Positions 1 through 7,427 of a DNA stretch of 18,822 bases are shown piece by piece (position 1 is the first letter of the stretch; every line of letters begins with the position of its first letter). Source of the DNA: an uncultured Bacteroidota bacterium. Its GTDB lineage: Bacteria > Bacteroidota > Bacteroidia > Bacteroidales > 4484-276. Below the pieces are notes generated by a model. The model searched no databases. It was not told where the DNA came from and saw only the letters and a list, made by a program, of their open reading frames with translations. The stretch covers positions 1-18,822 of the forward strand of contig CAIYZW010001078.1 of assembly GCA_903930725.1 (NCBI GenBank). Direction: 5' to 3'. The translations under genes were made by a program, and so were the position numbers.

Positions 1-2367
1 TCCTGCATTAACTGTTGGCTGCTTTGTAATAAAAATCATGATCGAAGAAGTAGCAACAGAAGCACATGGATCTTTAGGTTGTGCTGAAAGGATAAGTTCA
101 ACAGATCCAGCATTAATATCACCAGCACCAGCTGTATAAACAGGATTTAATGCTTGTGAATCATCAAAATATCCATCTCCTGTGGTTGCCCAGCTTAAAG
201 AACTATAATTTTCTGCAGTGGCTTGTGTTAAAGTGATGGTTGCTGTTTCACAAACAGAAATATTGTCTCCGGCAAAAGCTGTTGGTGGTTTCTGGAAACA
301 AAGCTGCATATTATCCTGAGCTGAAATTGCGCATGGATCAATTGGGGAGGCAATTATGTAAAGATCAACACAACCCAGCTGGAAATCAATAGAACTTGGA
401 TAATACTCAGGATTTACAATTTGATCGTTGTTAAAAGTTCCTGATCCATTTGGTGTGTACCATAAAATTGAGTTATAATTGGCGGCAGTTGCAAATTCCA
501 GATAAACCATCTCTCCTTCGCAAATAGTAATATCCGGGCCGGCAAATGATGTCGGGATTGGGATTATGTTTAGTATCAAACAATCTTCAGCAACAAAGGT
601 AGCAGGAGAAATTGGTTGAGCGATTAAGCATAATTGTACCGATTCAATGGTATTATCATTAACTCCGGGTGTATATTTTGGATTCAGAATTGTTGGGTCA
701 TCAAAACTACCATCGCCATTGGTTGTCCAAAGTAATGAGCTATAATTGCTGGCAGTTGCTTCGGCCAATGTAACGCTTTCATTTTCACAAACCGTTACAT
801 CAGCACCAACATTTGCTATTGGCAATAATTCGATGGTGATGGTCATACAATCTTCGGCAGATAATTCACAAGGCGAAAGTGGTTGAGCAGTCAGGCACAA
901 ATCAACAGTCCCGGCGCTCTTATCTCCGTTACCGGGAGCGTAAGTCGGATAAAGGCTGCCAACTTCATCAAATACTCCATCTCCGGTTGTTGCCCAAAGT
1001 AAAGTACTATAATTATTTGCAGAAGCATCCTCAATTGTGTAAGAATAACCTTCGCCGATGGTAACGTCAGAACCGGCATTTACAACAGGCAATAACCGAA
1101 TTGTGATAATTACACAGTCGGTTACATCGTCGGTGCAAGGATTTATTGATGATGCTGTTAGGCAAATTTCGGCAAAGCCGGCTGCAATGTCGTCGGCTGT
1201 TGGGGAATAAACCGGATTTATAACTGTTTTGTCATCAACATTCCCTGACCAGGATAAGGAAGAATAAAATGCTGCGGAGGCAGCCAAATTGTATGTTCCG
1301 TTTTCACAGATTATTGCATCAAAACCAGCATCAACTGTGGGGAGTGGCTGAAATGTAAGCGTGAGACAATCTTCAGCTTGTGCTTCACAGGGATTTATTG
1401 CATAGGCGGTGAGACATAGGTCAACTGTACCCTTTTCAAGGTCACCGGGTCCCGGATTATAAATGGTGATTTCTGAAGAGGCAGCATCAAAATAGCCATC
1501 ACCAGTGGTATTCCAGAGCACTGCTGATTGATTAGCGACTGCTGGATTGGTTGTAAAAGTTTGTGTAACGCAAATTAATGCATCATCACCGGCATTAACC
1601 GATGGAGGCGACTGGAAGGTTAAGGTCATATTATCAATAGCCCCTGTTGCACAAGGATTTATTGGCATCGCATTCAGCCAAAGTACAACCGATCCTTGTG
1701 GATAATCAATAGCGGGACTTGGGTAATAAGTAGGATTTTGTACATTTTCATTATCAAAATTGCCACCTCCGTTGGTAGTGAACCATTGAAGGGCACTATA
1801 ATTTTGTGCTGTGGCATCGCTAATTGTGTAAAAATCTCCCTGGCAGATTGTTGCATCTTCACCAGCAAAAGCAGTGGGTGATTTTGTAATTGTAATTGTT
1901 AAGCAATCGAAAACAGAAAGAGTGCAGGGTTCTTTTGGCTCAACCGTAAGGCAAAGCTCTGCAAAACCTGCATCAATATCATCCCGTGTTGGGGTAAATT
2001 TTGCATTCAAATTCTGAGGGTCATCAACGTTACCAGTCCAATTTATCGAACTATAATTTGTTGCCGTAGCATCTGCAATTGAGTACGATCCATCCTGACA
2101 AATAGTAGCATCTTCCCCTGCAAAAACAGTTGGTAACATCACCACAGATAATATCAGGCAGTCGGGAACTGGTGCCAGGCATGGATTAATCGGCTCACCA
2201 TAAATACAAAGTTCAACCGATCCGGCAAGAATATCTGCAGCACCTGGTAAATAGGCTGTGTTTAATCTGACAGCATCACCAAAAGAACCATCACCATTTG
2301 TGGTCCAGTTTATTGACGTAGTGTTCTCCGTGGTAGCTTCAACCAAATAGTAGGAAGTGTTTTCACA
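1..2367 (-). repeat. Class B repeat block: nine diverged units (84-91 codons), most with a second cysteine pair
   Basis: Anchor codons lie at 2367, 2100, 1845, 1572, 1308, 1056 (Gly instead of Cys), 789, 522 and 252. The intervals are 267, 255, 273, 264, 252, 267, 267 and 270 bp, and the ninth unit is cut by the window edge. These units share the class A fold signature but typically read (V/D)ELCLTA..I(N/S)PC...(E/D)DCLT.T, so most carry four cysteines where class A has two. Units 9 and 12 have a shortened central strand (GNVDD in place of GDGxF). Units 10 and 15 share YYPS and DNM motifs. More units probably lie to the left of base 1. Confidence 0.88.
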
Positions 2368-5361
2368 GGTAACGGCATCATTTCCAGCATAAACCTGTGG
2401 CGATTTTTGAATAGTAACAACCAGATTATCAGAAGCCGATACGGAACAAGGTGAAATTGCATTTGAATTAAGTGTTAATGTTACTGTACCGGTAGAAACG
2501 TCATTGGTGCTGGGAGTATAAATTGGGTCCAAAATAGTTGTCGAACTAAAAGTACCATCACCGGACGTTGCCCATAAAATGTTTCCATAAAATTGTGCTG
2601 CTCCTGAAAGTTGATGTGTTATTCCCTGGCAAAGATCCGCATCATCACCGGCCATGGCTGTTGGTGATTTCTGGATAACCAAATTCTTGAAATCCGATGC
2701 TGAAACTGTACAAGGCGAAATTGCCTGAGTAGTAAAAGTCAGGACAACTGATCCCGCCAAAATATCTCCCGATCCAGGAGTGTAAATCGGACTTGCAACG
2801 GTAGTTGAGCTAAAGCTCCCATCTCCGGAGGTTGACCATAAAAGGCTTCCGTAATTTTGGGATGTTCCTGATAATTGATGTGTGCTGGTCTGACAAATTG
2901 TTGCATCTGCTCCGGCATTGGCAGTAGGATTTTTCTGAACCTTAAGTGTTTTAGTATCTGTTCCTGTAATGGTACAAGGAGAGATTGCTGAAGCAGTTAA
3001 AGTAAGCGTAACTGTTCCTAAAGTAACATCAGCAGTTCCGGGCGTGTAAACTGGATCTAAAATTGAGTTACTGCTGAAAGTTCCATTACCGGTGGTTGTC
3101 CAGGTAACTGTTCCATAGTTTTGTGCTGATCCTGCAAGCTGATGGGTGCTACCCTGGCAGATGGAAGCATCATCGCCTGCATTTGCACTTGGTGATTTTT
3201 GAATAATAATAATCTTTGAATCGGCAACAGAACCGGTACATGGTGAAAGGGCATTTGCGGTCAAAGTCAATGTAACCGTTCCTGTTGCAATATCAGTAGA
3301 TCCGGGTGTGTAAACCGGGCTTACGACTGATGTGCTACTGAAAGTGCCATTTCCGGAAGTCGTCCATAAAACACTTGATTGGTTTTGTACTGAACCCGAC
3401 AACTGATGTGTGCTGGATTGACAAATTGTAGCATCAATTCCTGCATTTGCAGTAGGTAATTTACGTATTACCAATATTTTAGAGTCTGGCGTTGAAGTTG
3501 TGCATGGTGAAACGGCTGAGGCAGTCAGCGTTAAGGTAACTGTTCCGTTTGTAATGTCGGTGGTTCCGGGCGTGTAAATTGGGTTGGTGATTGCGGTATT
3601 ACTAAAACTTCCATCGCCTGAAGTTGTCCATTCAACTGTTCCGTTATATTGAGCTGATCCTGATAACTGATGTGTATTTCCTGAACAAACTGTTGCATCA
3701 ATTCCTGCGTTTGCTGTAGGCGATTTTTGAATAACCAGAATTTTTGAGTCGGTTGCTGCAATAGTACATGGGGAAACAGCAGCTGCGGAAAGTGTTAAAT
3801 TAACTGTTCCTGCAGAAATATCTGTGGTACCGGGAGTATAAACCGGGCTTAGAATTGATGTACTGCTAAAAGTACCATTTCCTGAAGTCGTCCACGTAAC
3901 GCTCGAATTGTTTTGAGCGGATCCTGACAAAGTATGAGTATTAGTCTGGCAAATGGTAGCATCGGTTCCGGCGTTACTAACTGGTGTTTTTCTGATGGTA
4001 AGAACCATTAAATCAGAGGCAACATTTGTGCAAGGCGAAATTGGGTTTGCTGTTAAAGTAAGCGACACAGTTCCGTTTAAAATATCATTAGCACCTGGAG
4101 TATAGGTTGCGATCAATACAGTGGCACTGTTAAATGTACCATCCCCACTGGTTGTCCATAATGTTGATGAGTAATTTGTTGCAGAACCGGGCACTGTCTT
4201 CGTGGCAGTCTGACAAATAGTGGCATCAGCACCTGCACTGGCAGTGGCCTGACCTGATACCGTAACAGTAACATTATCAGAAACTGATGTAGCACCGTCG
4301 TTTACAGTAACGGAGTAAGTTGTTGTTTGGGTGGGTGTATGAACCGGATTTTTGAGTGTTGAAGTAAATCCAGCCGGACTTGAAGTCCATGCGTAGGTGT
4401 AAGTTCCGGTTCCACCAAGTACGGTAACATTTAATTGTACCTGAGTTCCTGAGCCACATATTGATCCTGGTGTAGCTGTAGCATCAATTTCGAGAGGATT
4501 TGTATTTACAACTGTAAGTGCTGATAATCCATTGTCGGCGAATTTTCCATCAAAATTTGGTAAGGCTGTGTTGTATGAAACGGACGCGTTCTTAACATTT
4601 GTCGTTGCATTAAAGAAAACTTTCCAAACAAAAGTTTCTGCTGCGGCAAATCCTTCTTTCAAAGGTGTTGTGGTGGCATCATCGCCAAATGCAACGACCA
4701 CTTTATTATGCACGCCATCCCAAACATTAGCGCCACCGCATCTTTCGATACTATTCTGGTCGAGATAAAAAACCCCGATAAAATCGCCTGCCTGTAGTGG
4801 TGTCGAAAATGAAATAGTTGTTGCAACCGAAATCAGGTGTGATGTTGCAGTCCGTGTAAAAGACCATCCAGCGGGATAATTGACAACGTTAATGTAGGCT
4901 GTTTTTGTAGTCGAAATCGTTTCAACACCATCAGAAACAGTTAGAGTTACATTATAGGTACCTGCTGTGTTGTAGTAAACAGGTGGAGGAATATGCCCAA
5001 CATAAGTACTCGGTGTTCCCCCGGGGAATGACCATGTCCAGGTGGTAATTGTACCGGTCGAAAGGTCGGTAAAATTAACACTGTTTGTTATAGGCAGGAG
5101 GGTCAGATCGGCACTAAAATCAGCTATCAGCGACCTTAAATCCAAACGGGGCATCTTACTTTGGAGAGCATTACTTTTATCGCCCAATAAAAAAGAAGAT
5201 GATTCTATACCCGAACATTCCAGGTAACTTGCTTGTTTGTGATTTATTAATTCACCAGATAATTTGCCAAAGCTCAAATTATTTTCATGAATCTGACCGG
5301 CAATCAGGTTAACACTAATCGAAAAGATTAGAAAAGTTAGTAAAAAGTAAGTTTTTTTCAT
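1..5361 (-). CDS. Giant secreted PKD/Ig-like tandem-repeat surface protein (partial, C-terminus beyond left edge)
   Basis: The reading frame is open from ATG at 5361 to base 1, 1,787 codons with no stop, so the C-terminus lies outside the window. Residues 1-22 form a signal peptide (MKK, then a hydrophobic run ending near IAG). Residues 80-162 look like a PKD domain (VNFTDLSTG, TWTWSFPGG, YNTAGTYNVTLTVSD). Residues 163-287 are a distinct module (GWSF, GDFIGVFYLD, CGG, AFGDDATTTPLKEGF, FVWKVFF) that I have seen in Bacteroidetes surface proteins but cannot name functionally. Residues 288-370 are an Ig-like module. From 371 on come 16 visible tandem units of about 88 residues (NAG.DATIC ... WTTSGDGTF ... 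YTPG..DI..GTV.L.LTA ... SPC). It is probably exported through Sec and displayed at the cell surface. Type IX secretion and an adhesin role are inferred, because the sorting domain would lie off the left edge. There is no obvious Shine-Dalgarno sequence. Confidence 0.9.
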   Translation of the reverse strand, partial: MKKTYFLLTFLIFSISVNLIAGQIHENNLSFGKLSGELINHKQASYLECSGIESSSFLLGDKSNALQSKMPRLDLRSLIADFSADLTLLPITNSVNFTDLSTGTITTWTWSFPGGTPSTYVGHIPPPVYYNTAGTYNVTLTVSDGVETISTTKTAYINVVNYPAGWSFTRTATSHLISVATTISFSTPLQAGDFIGVFYLDQNSIERCGGANVWDGVHNKVVVAFGDDATTTPLKEGFAAAETFVWKVFFNATTNVKNASVSYNTALPNFDGKFADNGLSALTVVNTNPLEIDATATPGSICGSGTQVQLNVTVLGGTGTYTYAWTSSPAGFTSTLKNPVHTPTQTTTYSVTVNDGATSVSDNVTVTVSGQATASAGADATICQTATKTVPGSATNYSSTLWTTSGDGTFNSATVLIATYTPGANDILNGTVSLTLTANPISPCTNVASDLMVLTIRKTPVSNAGTDATICQTNTHTLSGSAQNNSSVTWTTSGNGTFSSTSILSPVYTPGTTDISAGTVNLTLSAAAVSPCTIAATDSKILVIQKSPTANAGIDATVCSGNTHQLSGSAQYNGTVEWTTSGDGSFSNTAITNPIYTPGTTDITNGTVTLTLTASAVSPCTTSTPDSKILVIRKLPTANAGIDATICQSSTHQLSGSVQNQSSVLWTTSGNGTFSSTSVVSPVYTPGSTDIATGTVTLTLTANALSPCTGSVADSKIIIIQKSPSANAGDDASICQGSTHQLAGSAQNYGTVTWTTTGNGTFSSNSILDPVYTPGTADVTLGTVTLTLTASAISPCTITGTDTKTLKVQKNPTANAGADATICQTSTHQLSGTSQNYGSLLWSTSGDGSFSSTTVASPIYTPGSGDILAGSVVLTFTTQAISPCTVSASDFKNLVIQKSPTAMAGDDADLCQGITHQLSGAAQFYGNILWATSGDGTFSSTTILDPIYTPSTNDVSTGTVTLTLNSNAISPCSVSASDNLVVTIQKSPQVYAGNDAVTCENTSYYLVEATTENTTSINWTTNGDGSFGDAVRLNTAYLPGAADILAGSVELCIYGEPINPCLAPVPDCLILSVVMLPTVFAGEDATICQDGSYSIADATATNYSSINWTGNVDDPQNLNAKFTPTRDDIDAGFAELCLTVEPKEPCTLSVFDCLTITITKSPTAFAGEDATICQGDFYTISDATAQNYSALQWFTTNGGGNFDNENVQNPTYYPSPAIDYPQGSVVLWLNAMPINPCATGAIDNMTLTFQSPPSVNAGDDALICVTQTFTTNPAVANQSAVLWNTTGDGYFDAASSEITIYNPGPGDLEKGTVDLCLTAYAINPCEAQAEDCLTLTFQPLPTVDAGFDAIICENGTYNLAASAAFYSSLSWSGNVDDKTVINPVYSPTADDIAAGFAEICLTASSINPCTDDVTDCVIITIRLLPVVNAGSDVTIGEGYSYTIEDASANNYSTLLWATTGDGVFDEVGSLYPTYAPGNGDKSAGTVDLCLTAQPLSPCELSAEDCMTITIELLPIANVGADVTVCENESVTLAEATASNYSSLLWTTNGDGSFDDPTILNPKYTPGVNDNTIESVQLCLIAQPISPATFVAEDCLILNIIPIPTSFAGPDITICEGEMVYLEFATAANYNSILWYTPNGSGTFNNDQIVNPEYYPSSIDFQLGCVDLYIIASPIDPCAISAQDNMQLCFQKPPTAFAGDNISVCETATITLTQATAENYSSLSWATTGDGYFDDSQALNPVYTAGAGDINAGSVELILSAQPKDPCASVATSSIMIFITKQPTVNAG
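2368..4215 (-). repeat. Class A repeat block: seven 88-codon units in exact 264-bp register
   Basis: Taking the first conserved Cys codon of each unit as anchor, the anchors fall at 4215, 3951, 3687, 3423, 3159, 2895 and 2631, and the next is at 2367: seven consecutive intervals of exactly 264 bp. Each unit encodes about NAG-x-DATICQ..THQLSGSAQN, a WTTSG(D/N)GTFS strand, P(V/I)YTPG, GTVTLTLTA and SPCT, then a linker like ILVIQKSPTA. Every unit keeps exactly two cysteines, TIC and SPC. The uniform length and close similarity suggest relatively recent amplification compared with the distal block. Confidence 0.9.
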
Positions 5362-5428
5362 AGAACTATTATTTTAAAAATTAATTTTCTGTTAAGCAAT
5401 CCCTGAATAATTTTAGATAAAAAATGAA

Positions 5429-5461
5429 ACAAGATATTAAAGGTACACCTTTATTGACAAT
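5429..5461 (-). promoter_or_regulatory. Possible promoter with a 16-bp dyad in its spacer, upstream of the repeat-protein gene
   Basis: On the minus strand, ATTG (5458-5461), a 21-nt spacer and TATCTTGT (5429-5436) resemble the Bacteroidetes pair TTTG / TAnnTTTG, with mismatches in both boxes. The spacer contains TAAAGGTACACCTTTA (5438-5453), two perfect 7-bp arms around a 2-bp centre, placed where an operator could act. The dyad is directly visible. The promoter assignment is weak, and it would leave a leader of roughly 60 nt before the ATG. Confidence 0.25.
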
Positions 5462-5494
5462 CCAGCTCTTTTTTTTCATTTTTTTAATCCTTTG

Positions 5495-5543
5495 AAGGTT
5501 TTAAAAATGAAATATTTGCTATAAAAAAAGTGCTTAAAACCTT
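5495..5543. repeat. 10-bp perfect inverted repeat with 29-nt spacer
   Basis: AAGGTTTTAA at 5495-5504 is matched by TTAAAACCTT at 5534-5543. The arms are AT-rich and the loop is long, so an RNA hairpin would be weak. It could be a protein-binding site or chance in AT-rich DNA. No T-tract is placed to make it a convincing terminator. Confidence 0.4.
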
Positions 5544-5738
5544 ACCAATTCAGCATTTTAACGAAATCAATGCCGTCAGGTTTTTTTTTGTGATAGTCAT
5601 ATTTTAATAATTGTACAAAATACTTATCGTGATATTTGGATACTTTAATCCCTGAACTATCCCTTTGTTTCAGCAAAAATATTATTTTTTAAACAAAATT
5701 GGCATAAAAACCCAATATTTTACAACCAGTTGTCGGCT

Positions 5739-5828
5739 TCAGGTAACAAAATCAGAATCAGCAAAACCTTGTTTTTCATAATAATCCATCCTGGAAGACA
5801 AAATTAATGGGTCTTTTAAATCTGTCAT
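5739..5828 (-). other. 29-codon protein-like ORF, possible gene remnant or small protein
   Basis: An ATG at 5828 opens a frame of 29 codons (MTDLKDPLILSS, then RMDYYEKQGFADSDFVT) that ends in TGA at 5739-5741. The amino-acid mix looks more protein-like than its AT-rich surroundings, which is the only support. No clear ribosome-binding site precedes it. It could be a decayed N-terminal fragment, a genuine microprotein, or chance. Confidence 0.2.
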
Positions 5829-5894
5829 GTGTAATTAGAAACCAAAATTTCATAACAATTGTTTGAATCTGAGATTACTTACACGAGCCAAAAC

Positions 5895-7322
5895 TTACTT
5901 GTTATATTGATCAATTACCTCCAAAATTCCCTTTGTACAGGCCGGGCAAAACTCCTGGTGGTTTCGGGTGAACATAATGCAATCAATAGCTGAGCGGTAC
6001 ATCCCGCGGGGCATATAATTTGCACCTTCAAAAGCACCGGTTGCCTTTTTAAATTCCATTTTATCAATCATCGAAATCATTTCTTTGCGTTCCCTTTCAA
6101 AAAGCGACTCCATTACACTTTCGGGCTCTTTGGCTGCTCGAATAGCCCTTCTTTCGTTTTGAATTCCGTAGCTGAAAATATCGAATTTTTCTTTGTCCCA
6201 AGGTGTGGGGATTGGCGTTCCGGCAGTCAGCAAATCTTTCCATTTAAGATTTGATGGGTCAAAAAGAGCTGTAACGTTGGGTTCCCATGGTTCAACGGTG
6301 ATTTCAGGCGTTTCGTAGGAAACATCGGAAGTATAGTATTCATCAGCCAGAGCAGCAAAAGAATGGCCGAACTCGTGAACGAAAATATAATCCGAAAACT
6401 TATTATCTACAGCAACTGTTGAATAAAGGTTAAAAATACCGCCACCACCATACGTGTTCTCATTGATCAGAATAAACATGTGATCGTACGGAACAGTTGA
6501 GGCTACATCGCGGATAGTCCGGTTATCGTAAGCCAGGGCATAACGCTCCGAATCGAAGGCTCCGTAAGACATCGAAAGTGGCGTGCGGTTAAAAACTCCT
6601 GGATGTGGTTTGTTTACACCACTTGTGGCGGAAGGCGTTTCCACAGCCCGGACATTAAAATCCAGCTTCCTGGATTTGTAAGGTTCAACTGCAAATAGTT
6701 CATCTGTGAGTCTTTCGACATCTTTACGAAATTTTCCCATCTCAGACTGCGTGTAACCATCACCAAGAATTACAATGTCAACATGATTCTGTGAAGGCCC
6801 ATTTTCGATGTAAGTAAATGATTTGTAATTGCTTTTTAATTCTGATGGGTTTACATAACGGGCGGTTGGATCAATTTGTGTGTTCCAGATTTCGACAAAG
6901 TTATTTTTGGCATCTCTTTTTTTAATGACGAGTTTAACGGTTTCGTTAGGCCATGGAAAACGAATGGTTTCGTGAAAAGCACCCCAATTGGAGGCTGCCT
7001 CTGGGATGGTTTGCCATTCGCCAAAAATGCTTGCAAAACCACGACTGTAAATTAAAGTTCCACTTTTTGGTTCGATGATTTCGAAAAAATATAATCCGCG
7101 GTTAAGATCGTCGCGTAAAACCAATTTACTGCCAGCCCACGAACCATCATTAAGAATTCTGTCCATCGAAAAATGCTCTTCGGTGGCTGTACCACTATGA
7201 AAATAATCGAAACGCATGGTTTTATTGGTGAAATATTTTCCGAAAACGGCATTGTTGGTTTGTTGCGAAAATGCCATCAGCGTAAGCGAAGAAGCGAAAA
7301 ACAGAATTGCAAAATTTCTCAT
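5895..7322 (-). CDS. Secreted M64-family (IgA-peptidase-like) zinc metallopeptidase
   Basis: The 475-residue product has a signal peptide at 1-20 (MRNFAILFFA..., ending AFSQ). A beta-rich N-terminal region follows to about 155, as in M64 peptidases with an M64_N domain. The catalytic domain begins near 165, with VDIVILGDGYT at 181-191. The zinc motif HEFGH is at 316-320 (catalytic Glu317), followed by SFAALADEYY with Asp327 and Glu328, the usual M64 pattern HExxHxxxxxxDEY. A C-terminal segment holds DCIMFTR and FCPAC (Cys448, 459, 462). The frame stays open upstream to an ATG at 7403, but the ATG at 7322 is chosen because it starts a proper signal peptide and lies about 20 nt below a good promoter match. 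Substrate is unknown; IgA cleavage should not be assumed. It lies upstream of the giant repeat-protein gene on the same strand. Confidence 0.93.
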   Translation of the reverse strand: MRNFAILFFASSLTLMAFSQQTNNAVFGKYFTNKTMRFDYFHSGTATEEHFSMDRILNDGSWAGSKLVLRDDLNRGLYFFEIIEPKSGTLIYSRGFASIFGEWQTIPEAASNWGAFHETIRFPWPNETVKLVIKKRDAKNNFVEIWNTQIDPTARYVNPSELKSNYKSFTYIENGPSQNHVDIVILGDGYTQSEMGKFRKDVERLTDELFAVEPYKSRKLDFNVRAVETPSATSGVNKPHPGVFNRTPLSMSYGAFDSERYALAYDNRTIRDVASTVPYDHMFILINENTYGGGGIFNLYSTVAVDNKFSDYIFVHEFGHSFAALADEYYTSDVSYETPEITVEPWEPNVTALFDPSNLKWKDLLTAGTPIPTPWDKEKFDIFSYGIQNERRAIRAAKEPESVMESLFERERKEMISMIDKMEFKKATGAFEGANYMPRGMYRSAIDCIMFTRNHQEFCPACTKGILEVIDQYNK

Positions 7323-7346
7323 GTGAATGACGATTTTAGTTACCGG

Positions 7347-7378
7347 CAAAGATAGAAAAATTGGAACAGTTTTGTAAA
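7347..7378 (-). promoter_or_regulatory. Bacteroidetes-type promoter for the M64 peptidase gene
   Basis: On the minus strand TATCTTTG (7347-7354) matches the -7 consensus TAnnTTTG exactly. It is preceded at 20 nt by TTTA (7375-7378), one mismatch from the -33 element TTTG. Transcription would begin near 7340, giving a leader of about 20 nt before the ATG at 7322. This separates the peptidase from the upstream ABC genes and argues against a start at 7403. Confidence 0.55.
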
Positions 7379-7427
7379 CAGGCAAATTGCGGTATGACTT
7401 CAACGTCAGCGGGCTTGCTTTTACGAA

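Larger units (their letters stand above)
5362..5894. other. AT-rich 533-bp intergenic region between the M64 peptidase and repeat-protein genes
   Basis: No substantial gene is visible. It contains a near-perfect dyad (5438-5453) and a weak promoter-like pair upstream of the repeat-protein gene, a 10-bp inverted repeat with a 29-nt spacer (5495-5543), several T or A homopolymer runs (for example 5581-5589), and a 29-codon protein-like ORF on the minus strand (5739-5828). It must hold the 3' end of the peptidase transcript and probably the promoter of the giant gene. Confidence 0.7.

Noticed and set aside
1..4242. Regular repeats with even spacing that might suggest a CRISPR array or satellite DNA
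   Set aside because: The period is about 264 bp, every unit stays in one open reading frame, and the conservation is at protein level with Ig-like motifs.
4532..4768. 78-codon plus-strand ORF
   Set aside because: Antisense shadow of the GWSF module of the giant repeat gene.
7323..7403. Upstream extension of the M64 peptidase to an ATG at 7403
   Set aside because: It would place 27 codons before a clear signal peptide and across the promoter-like element at 7347-7378.
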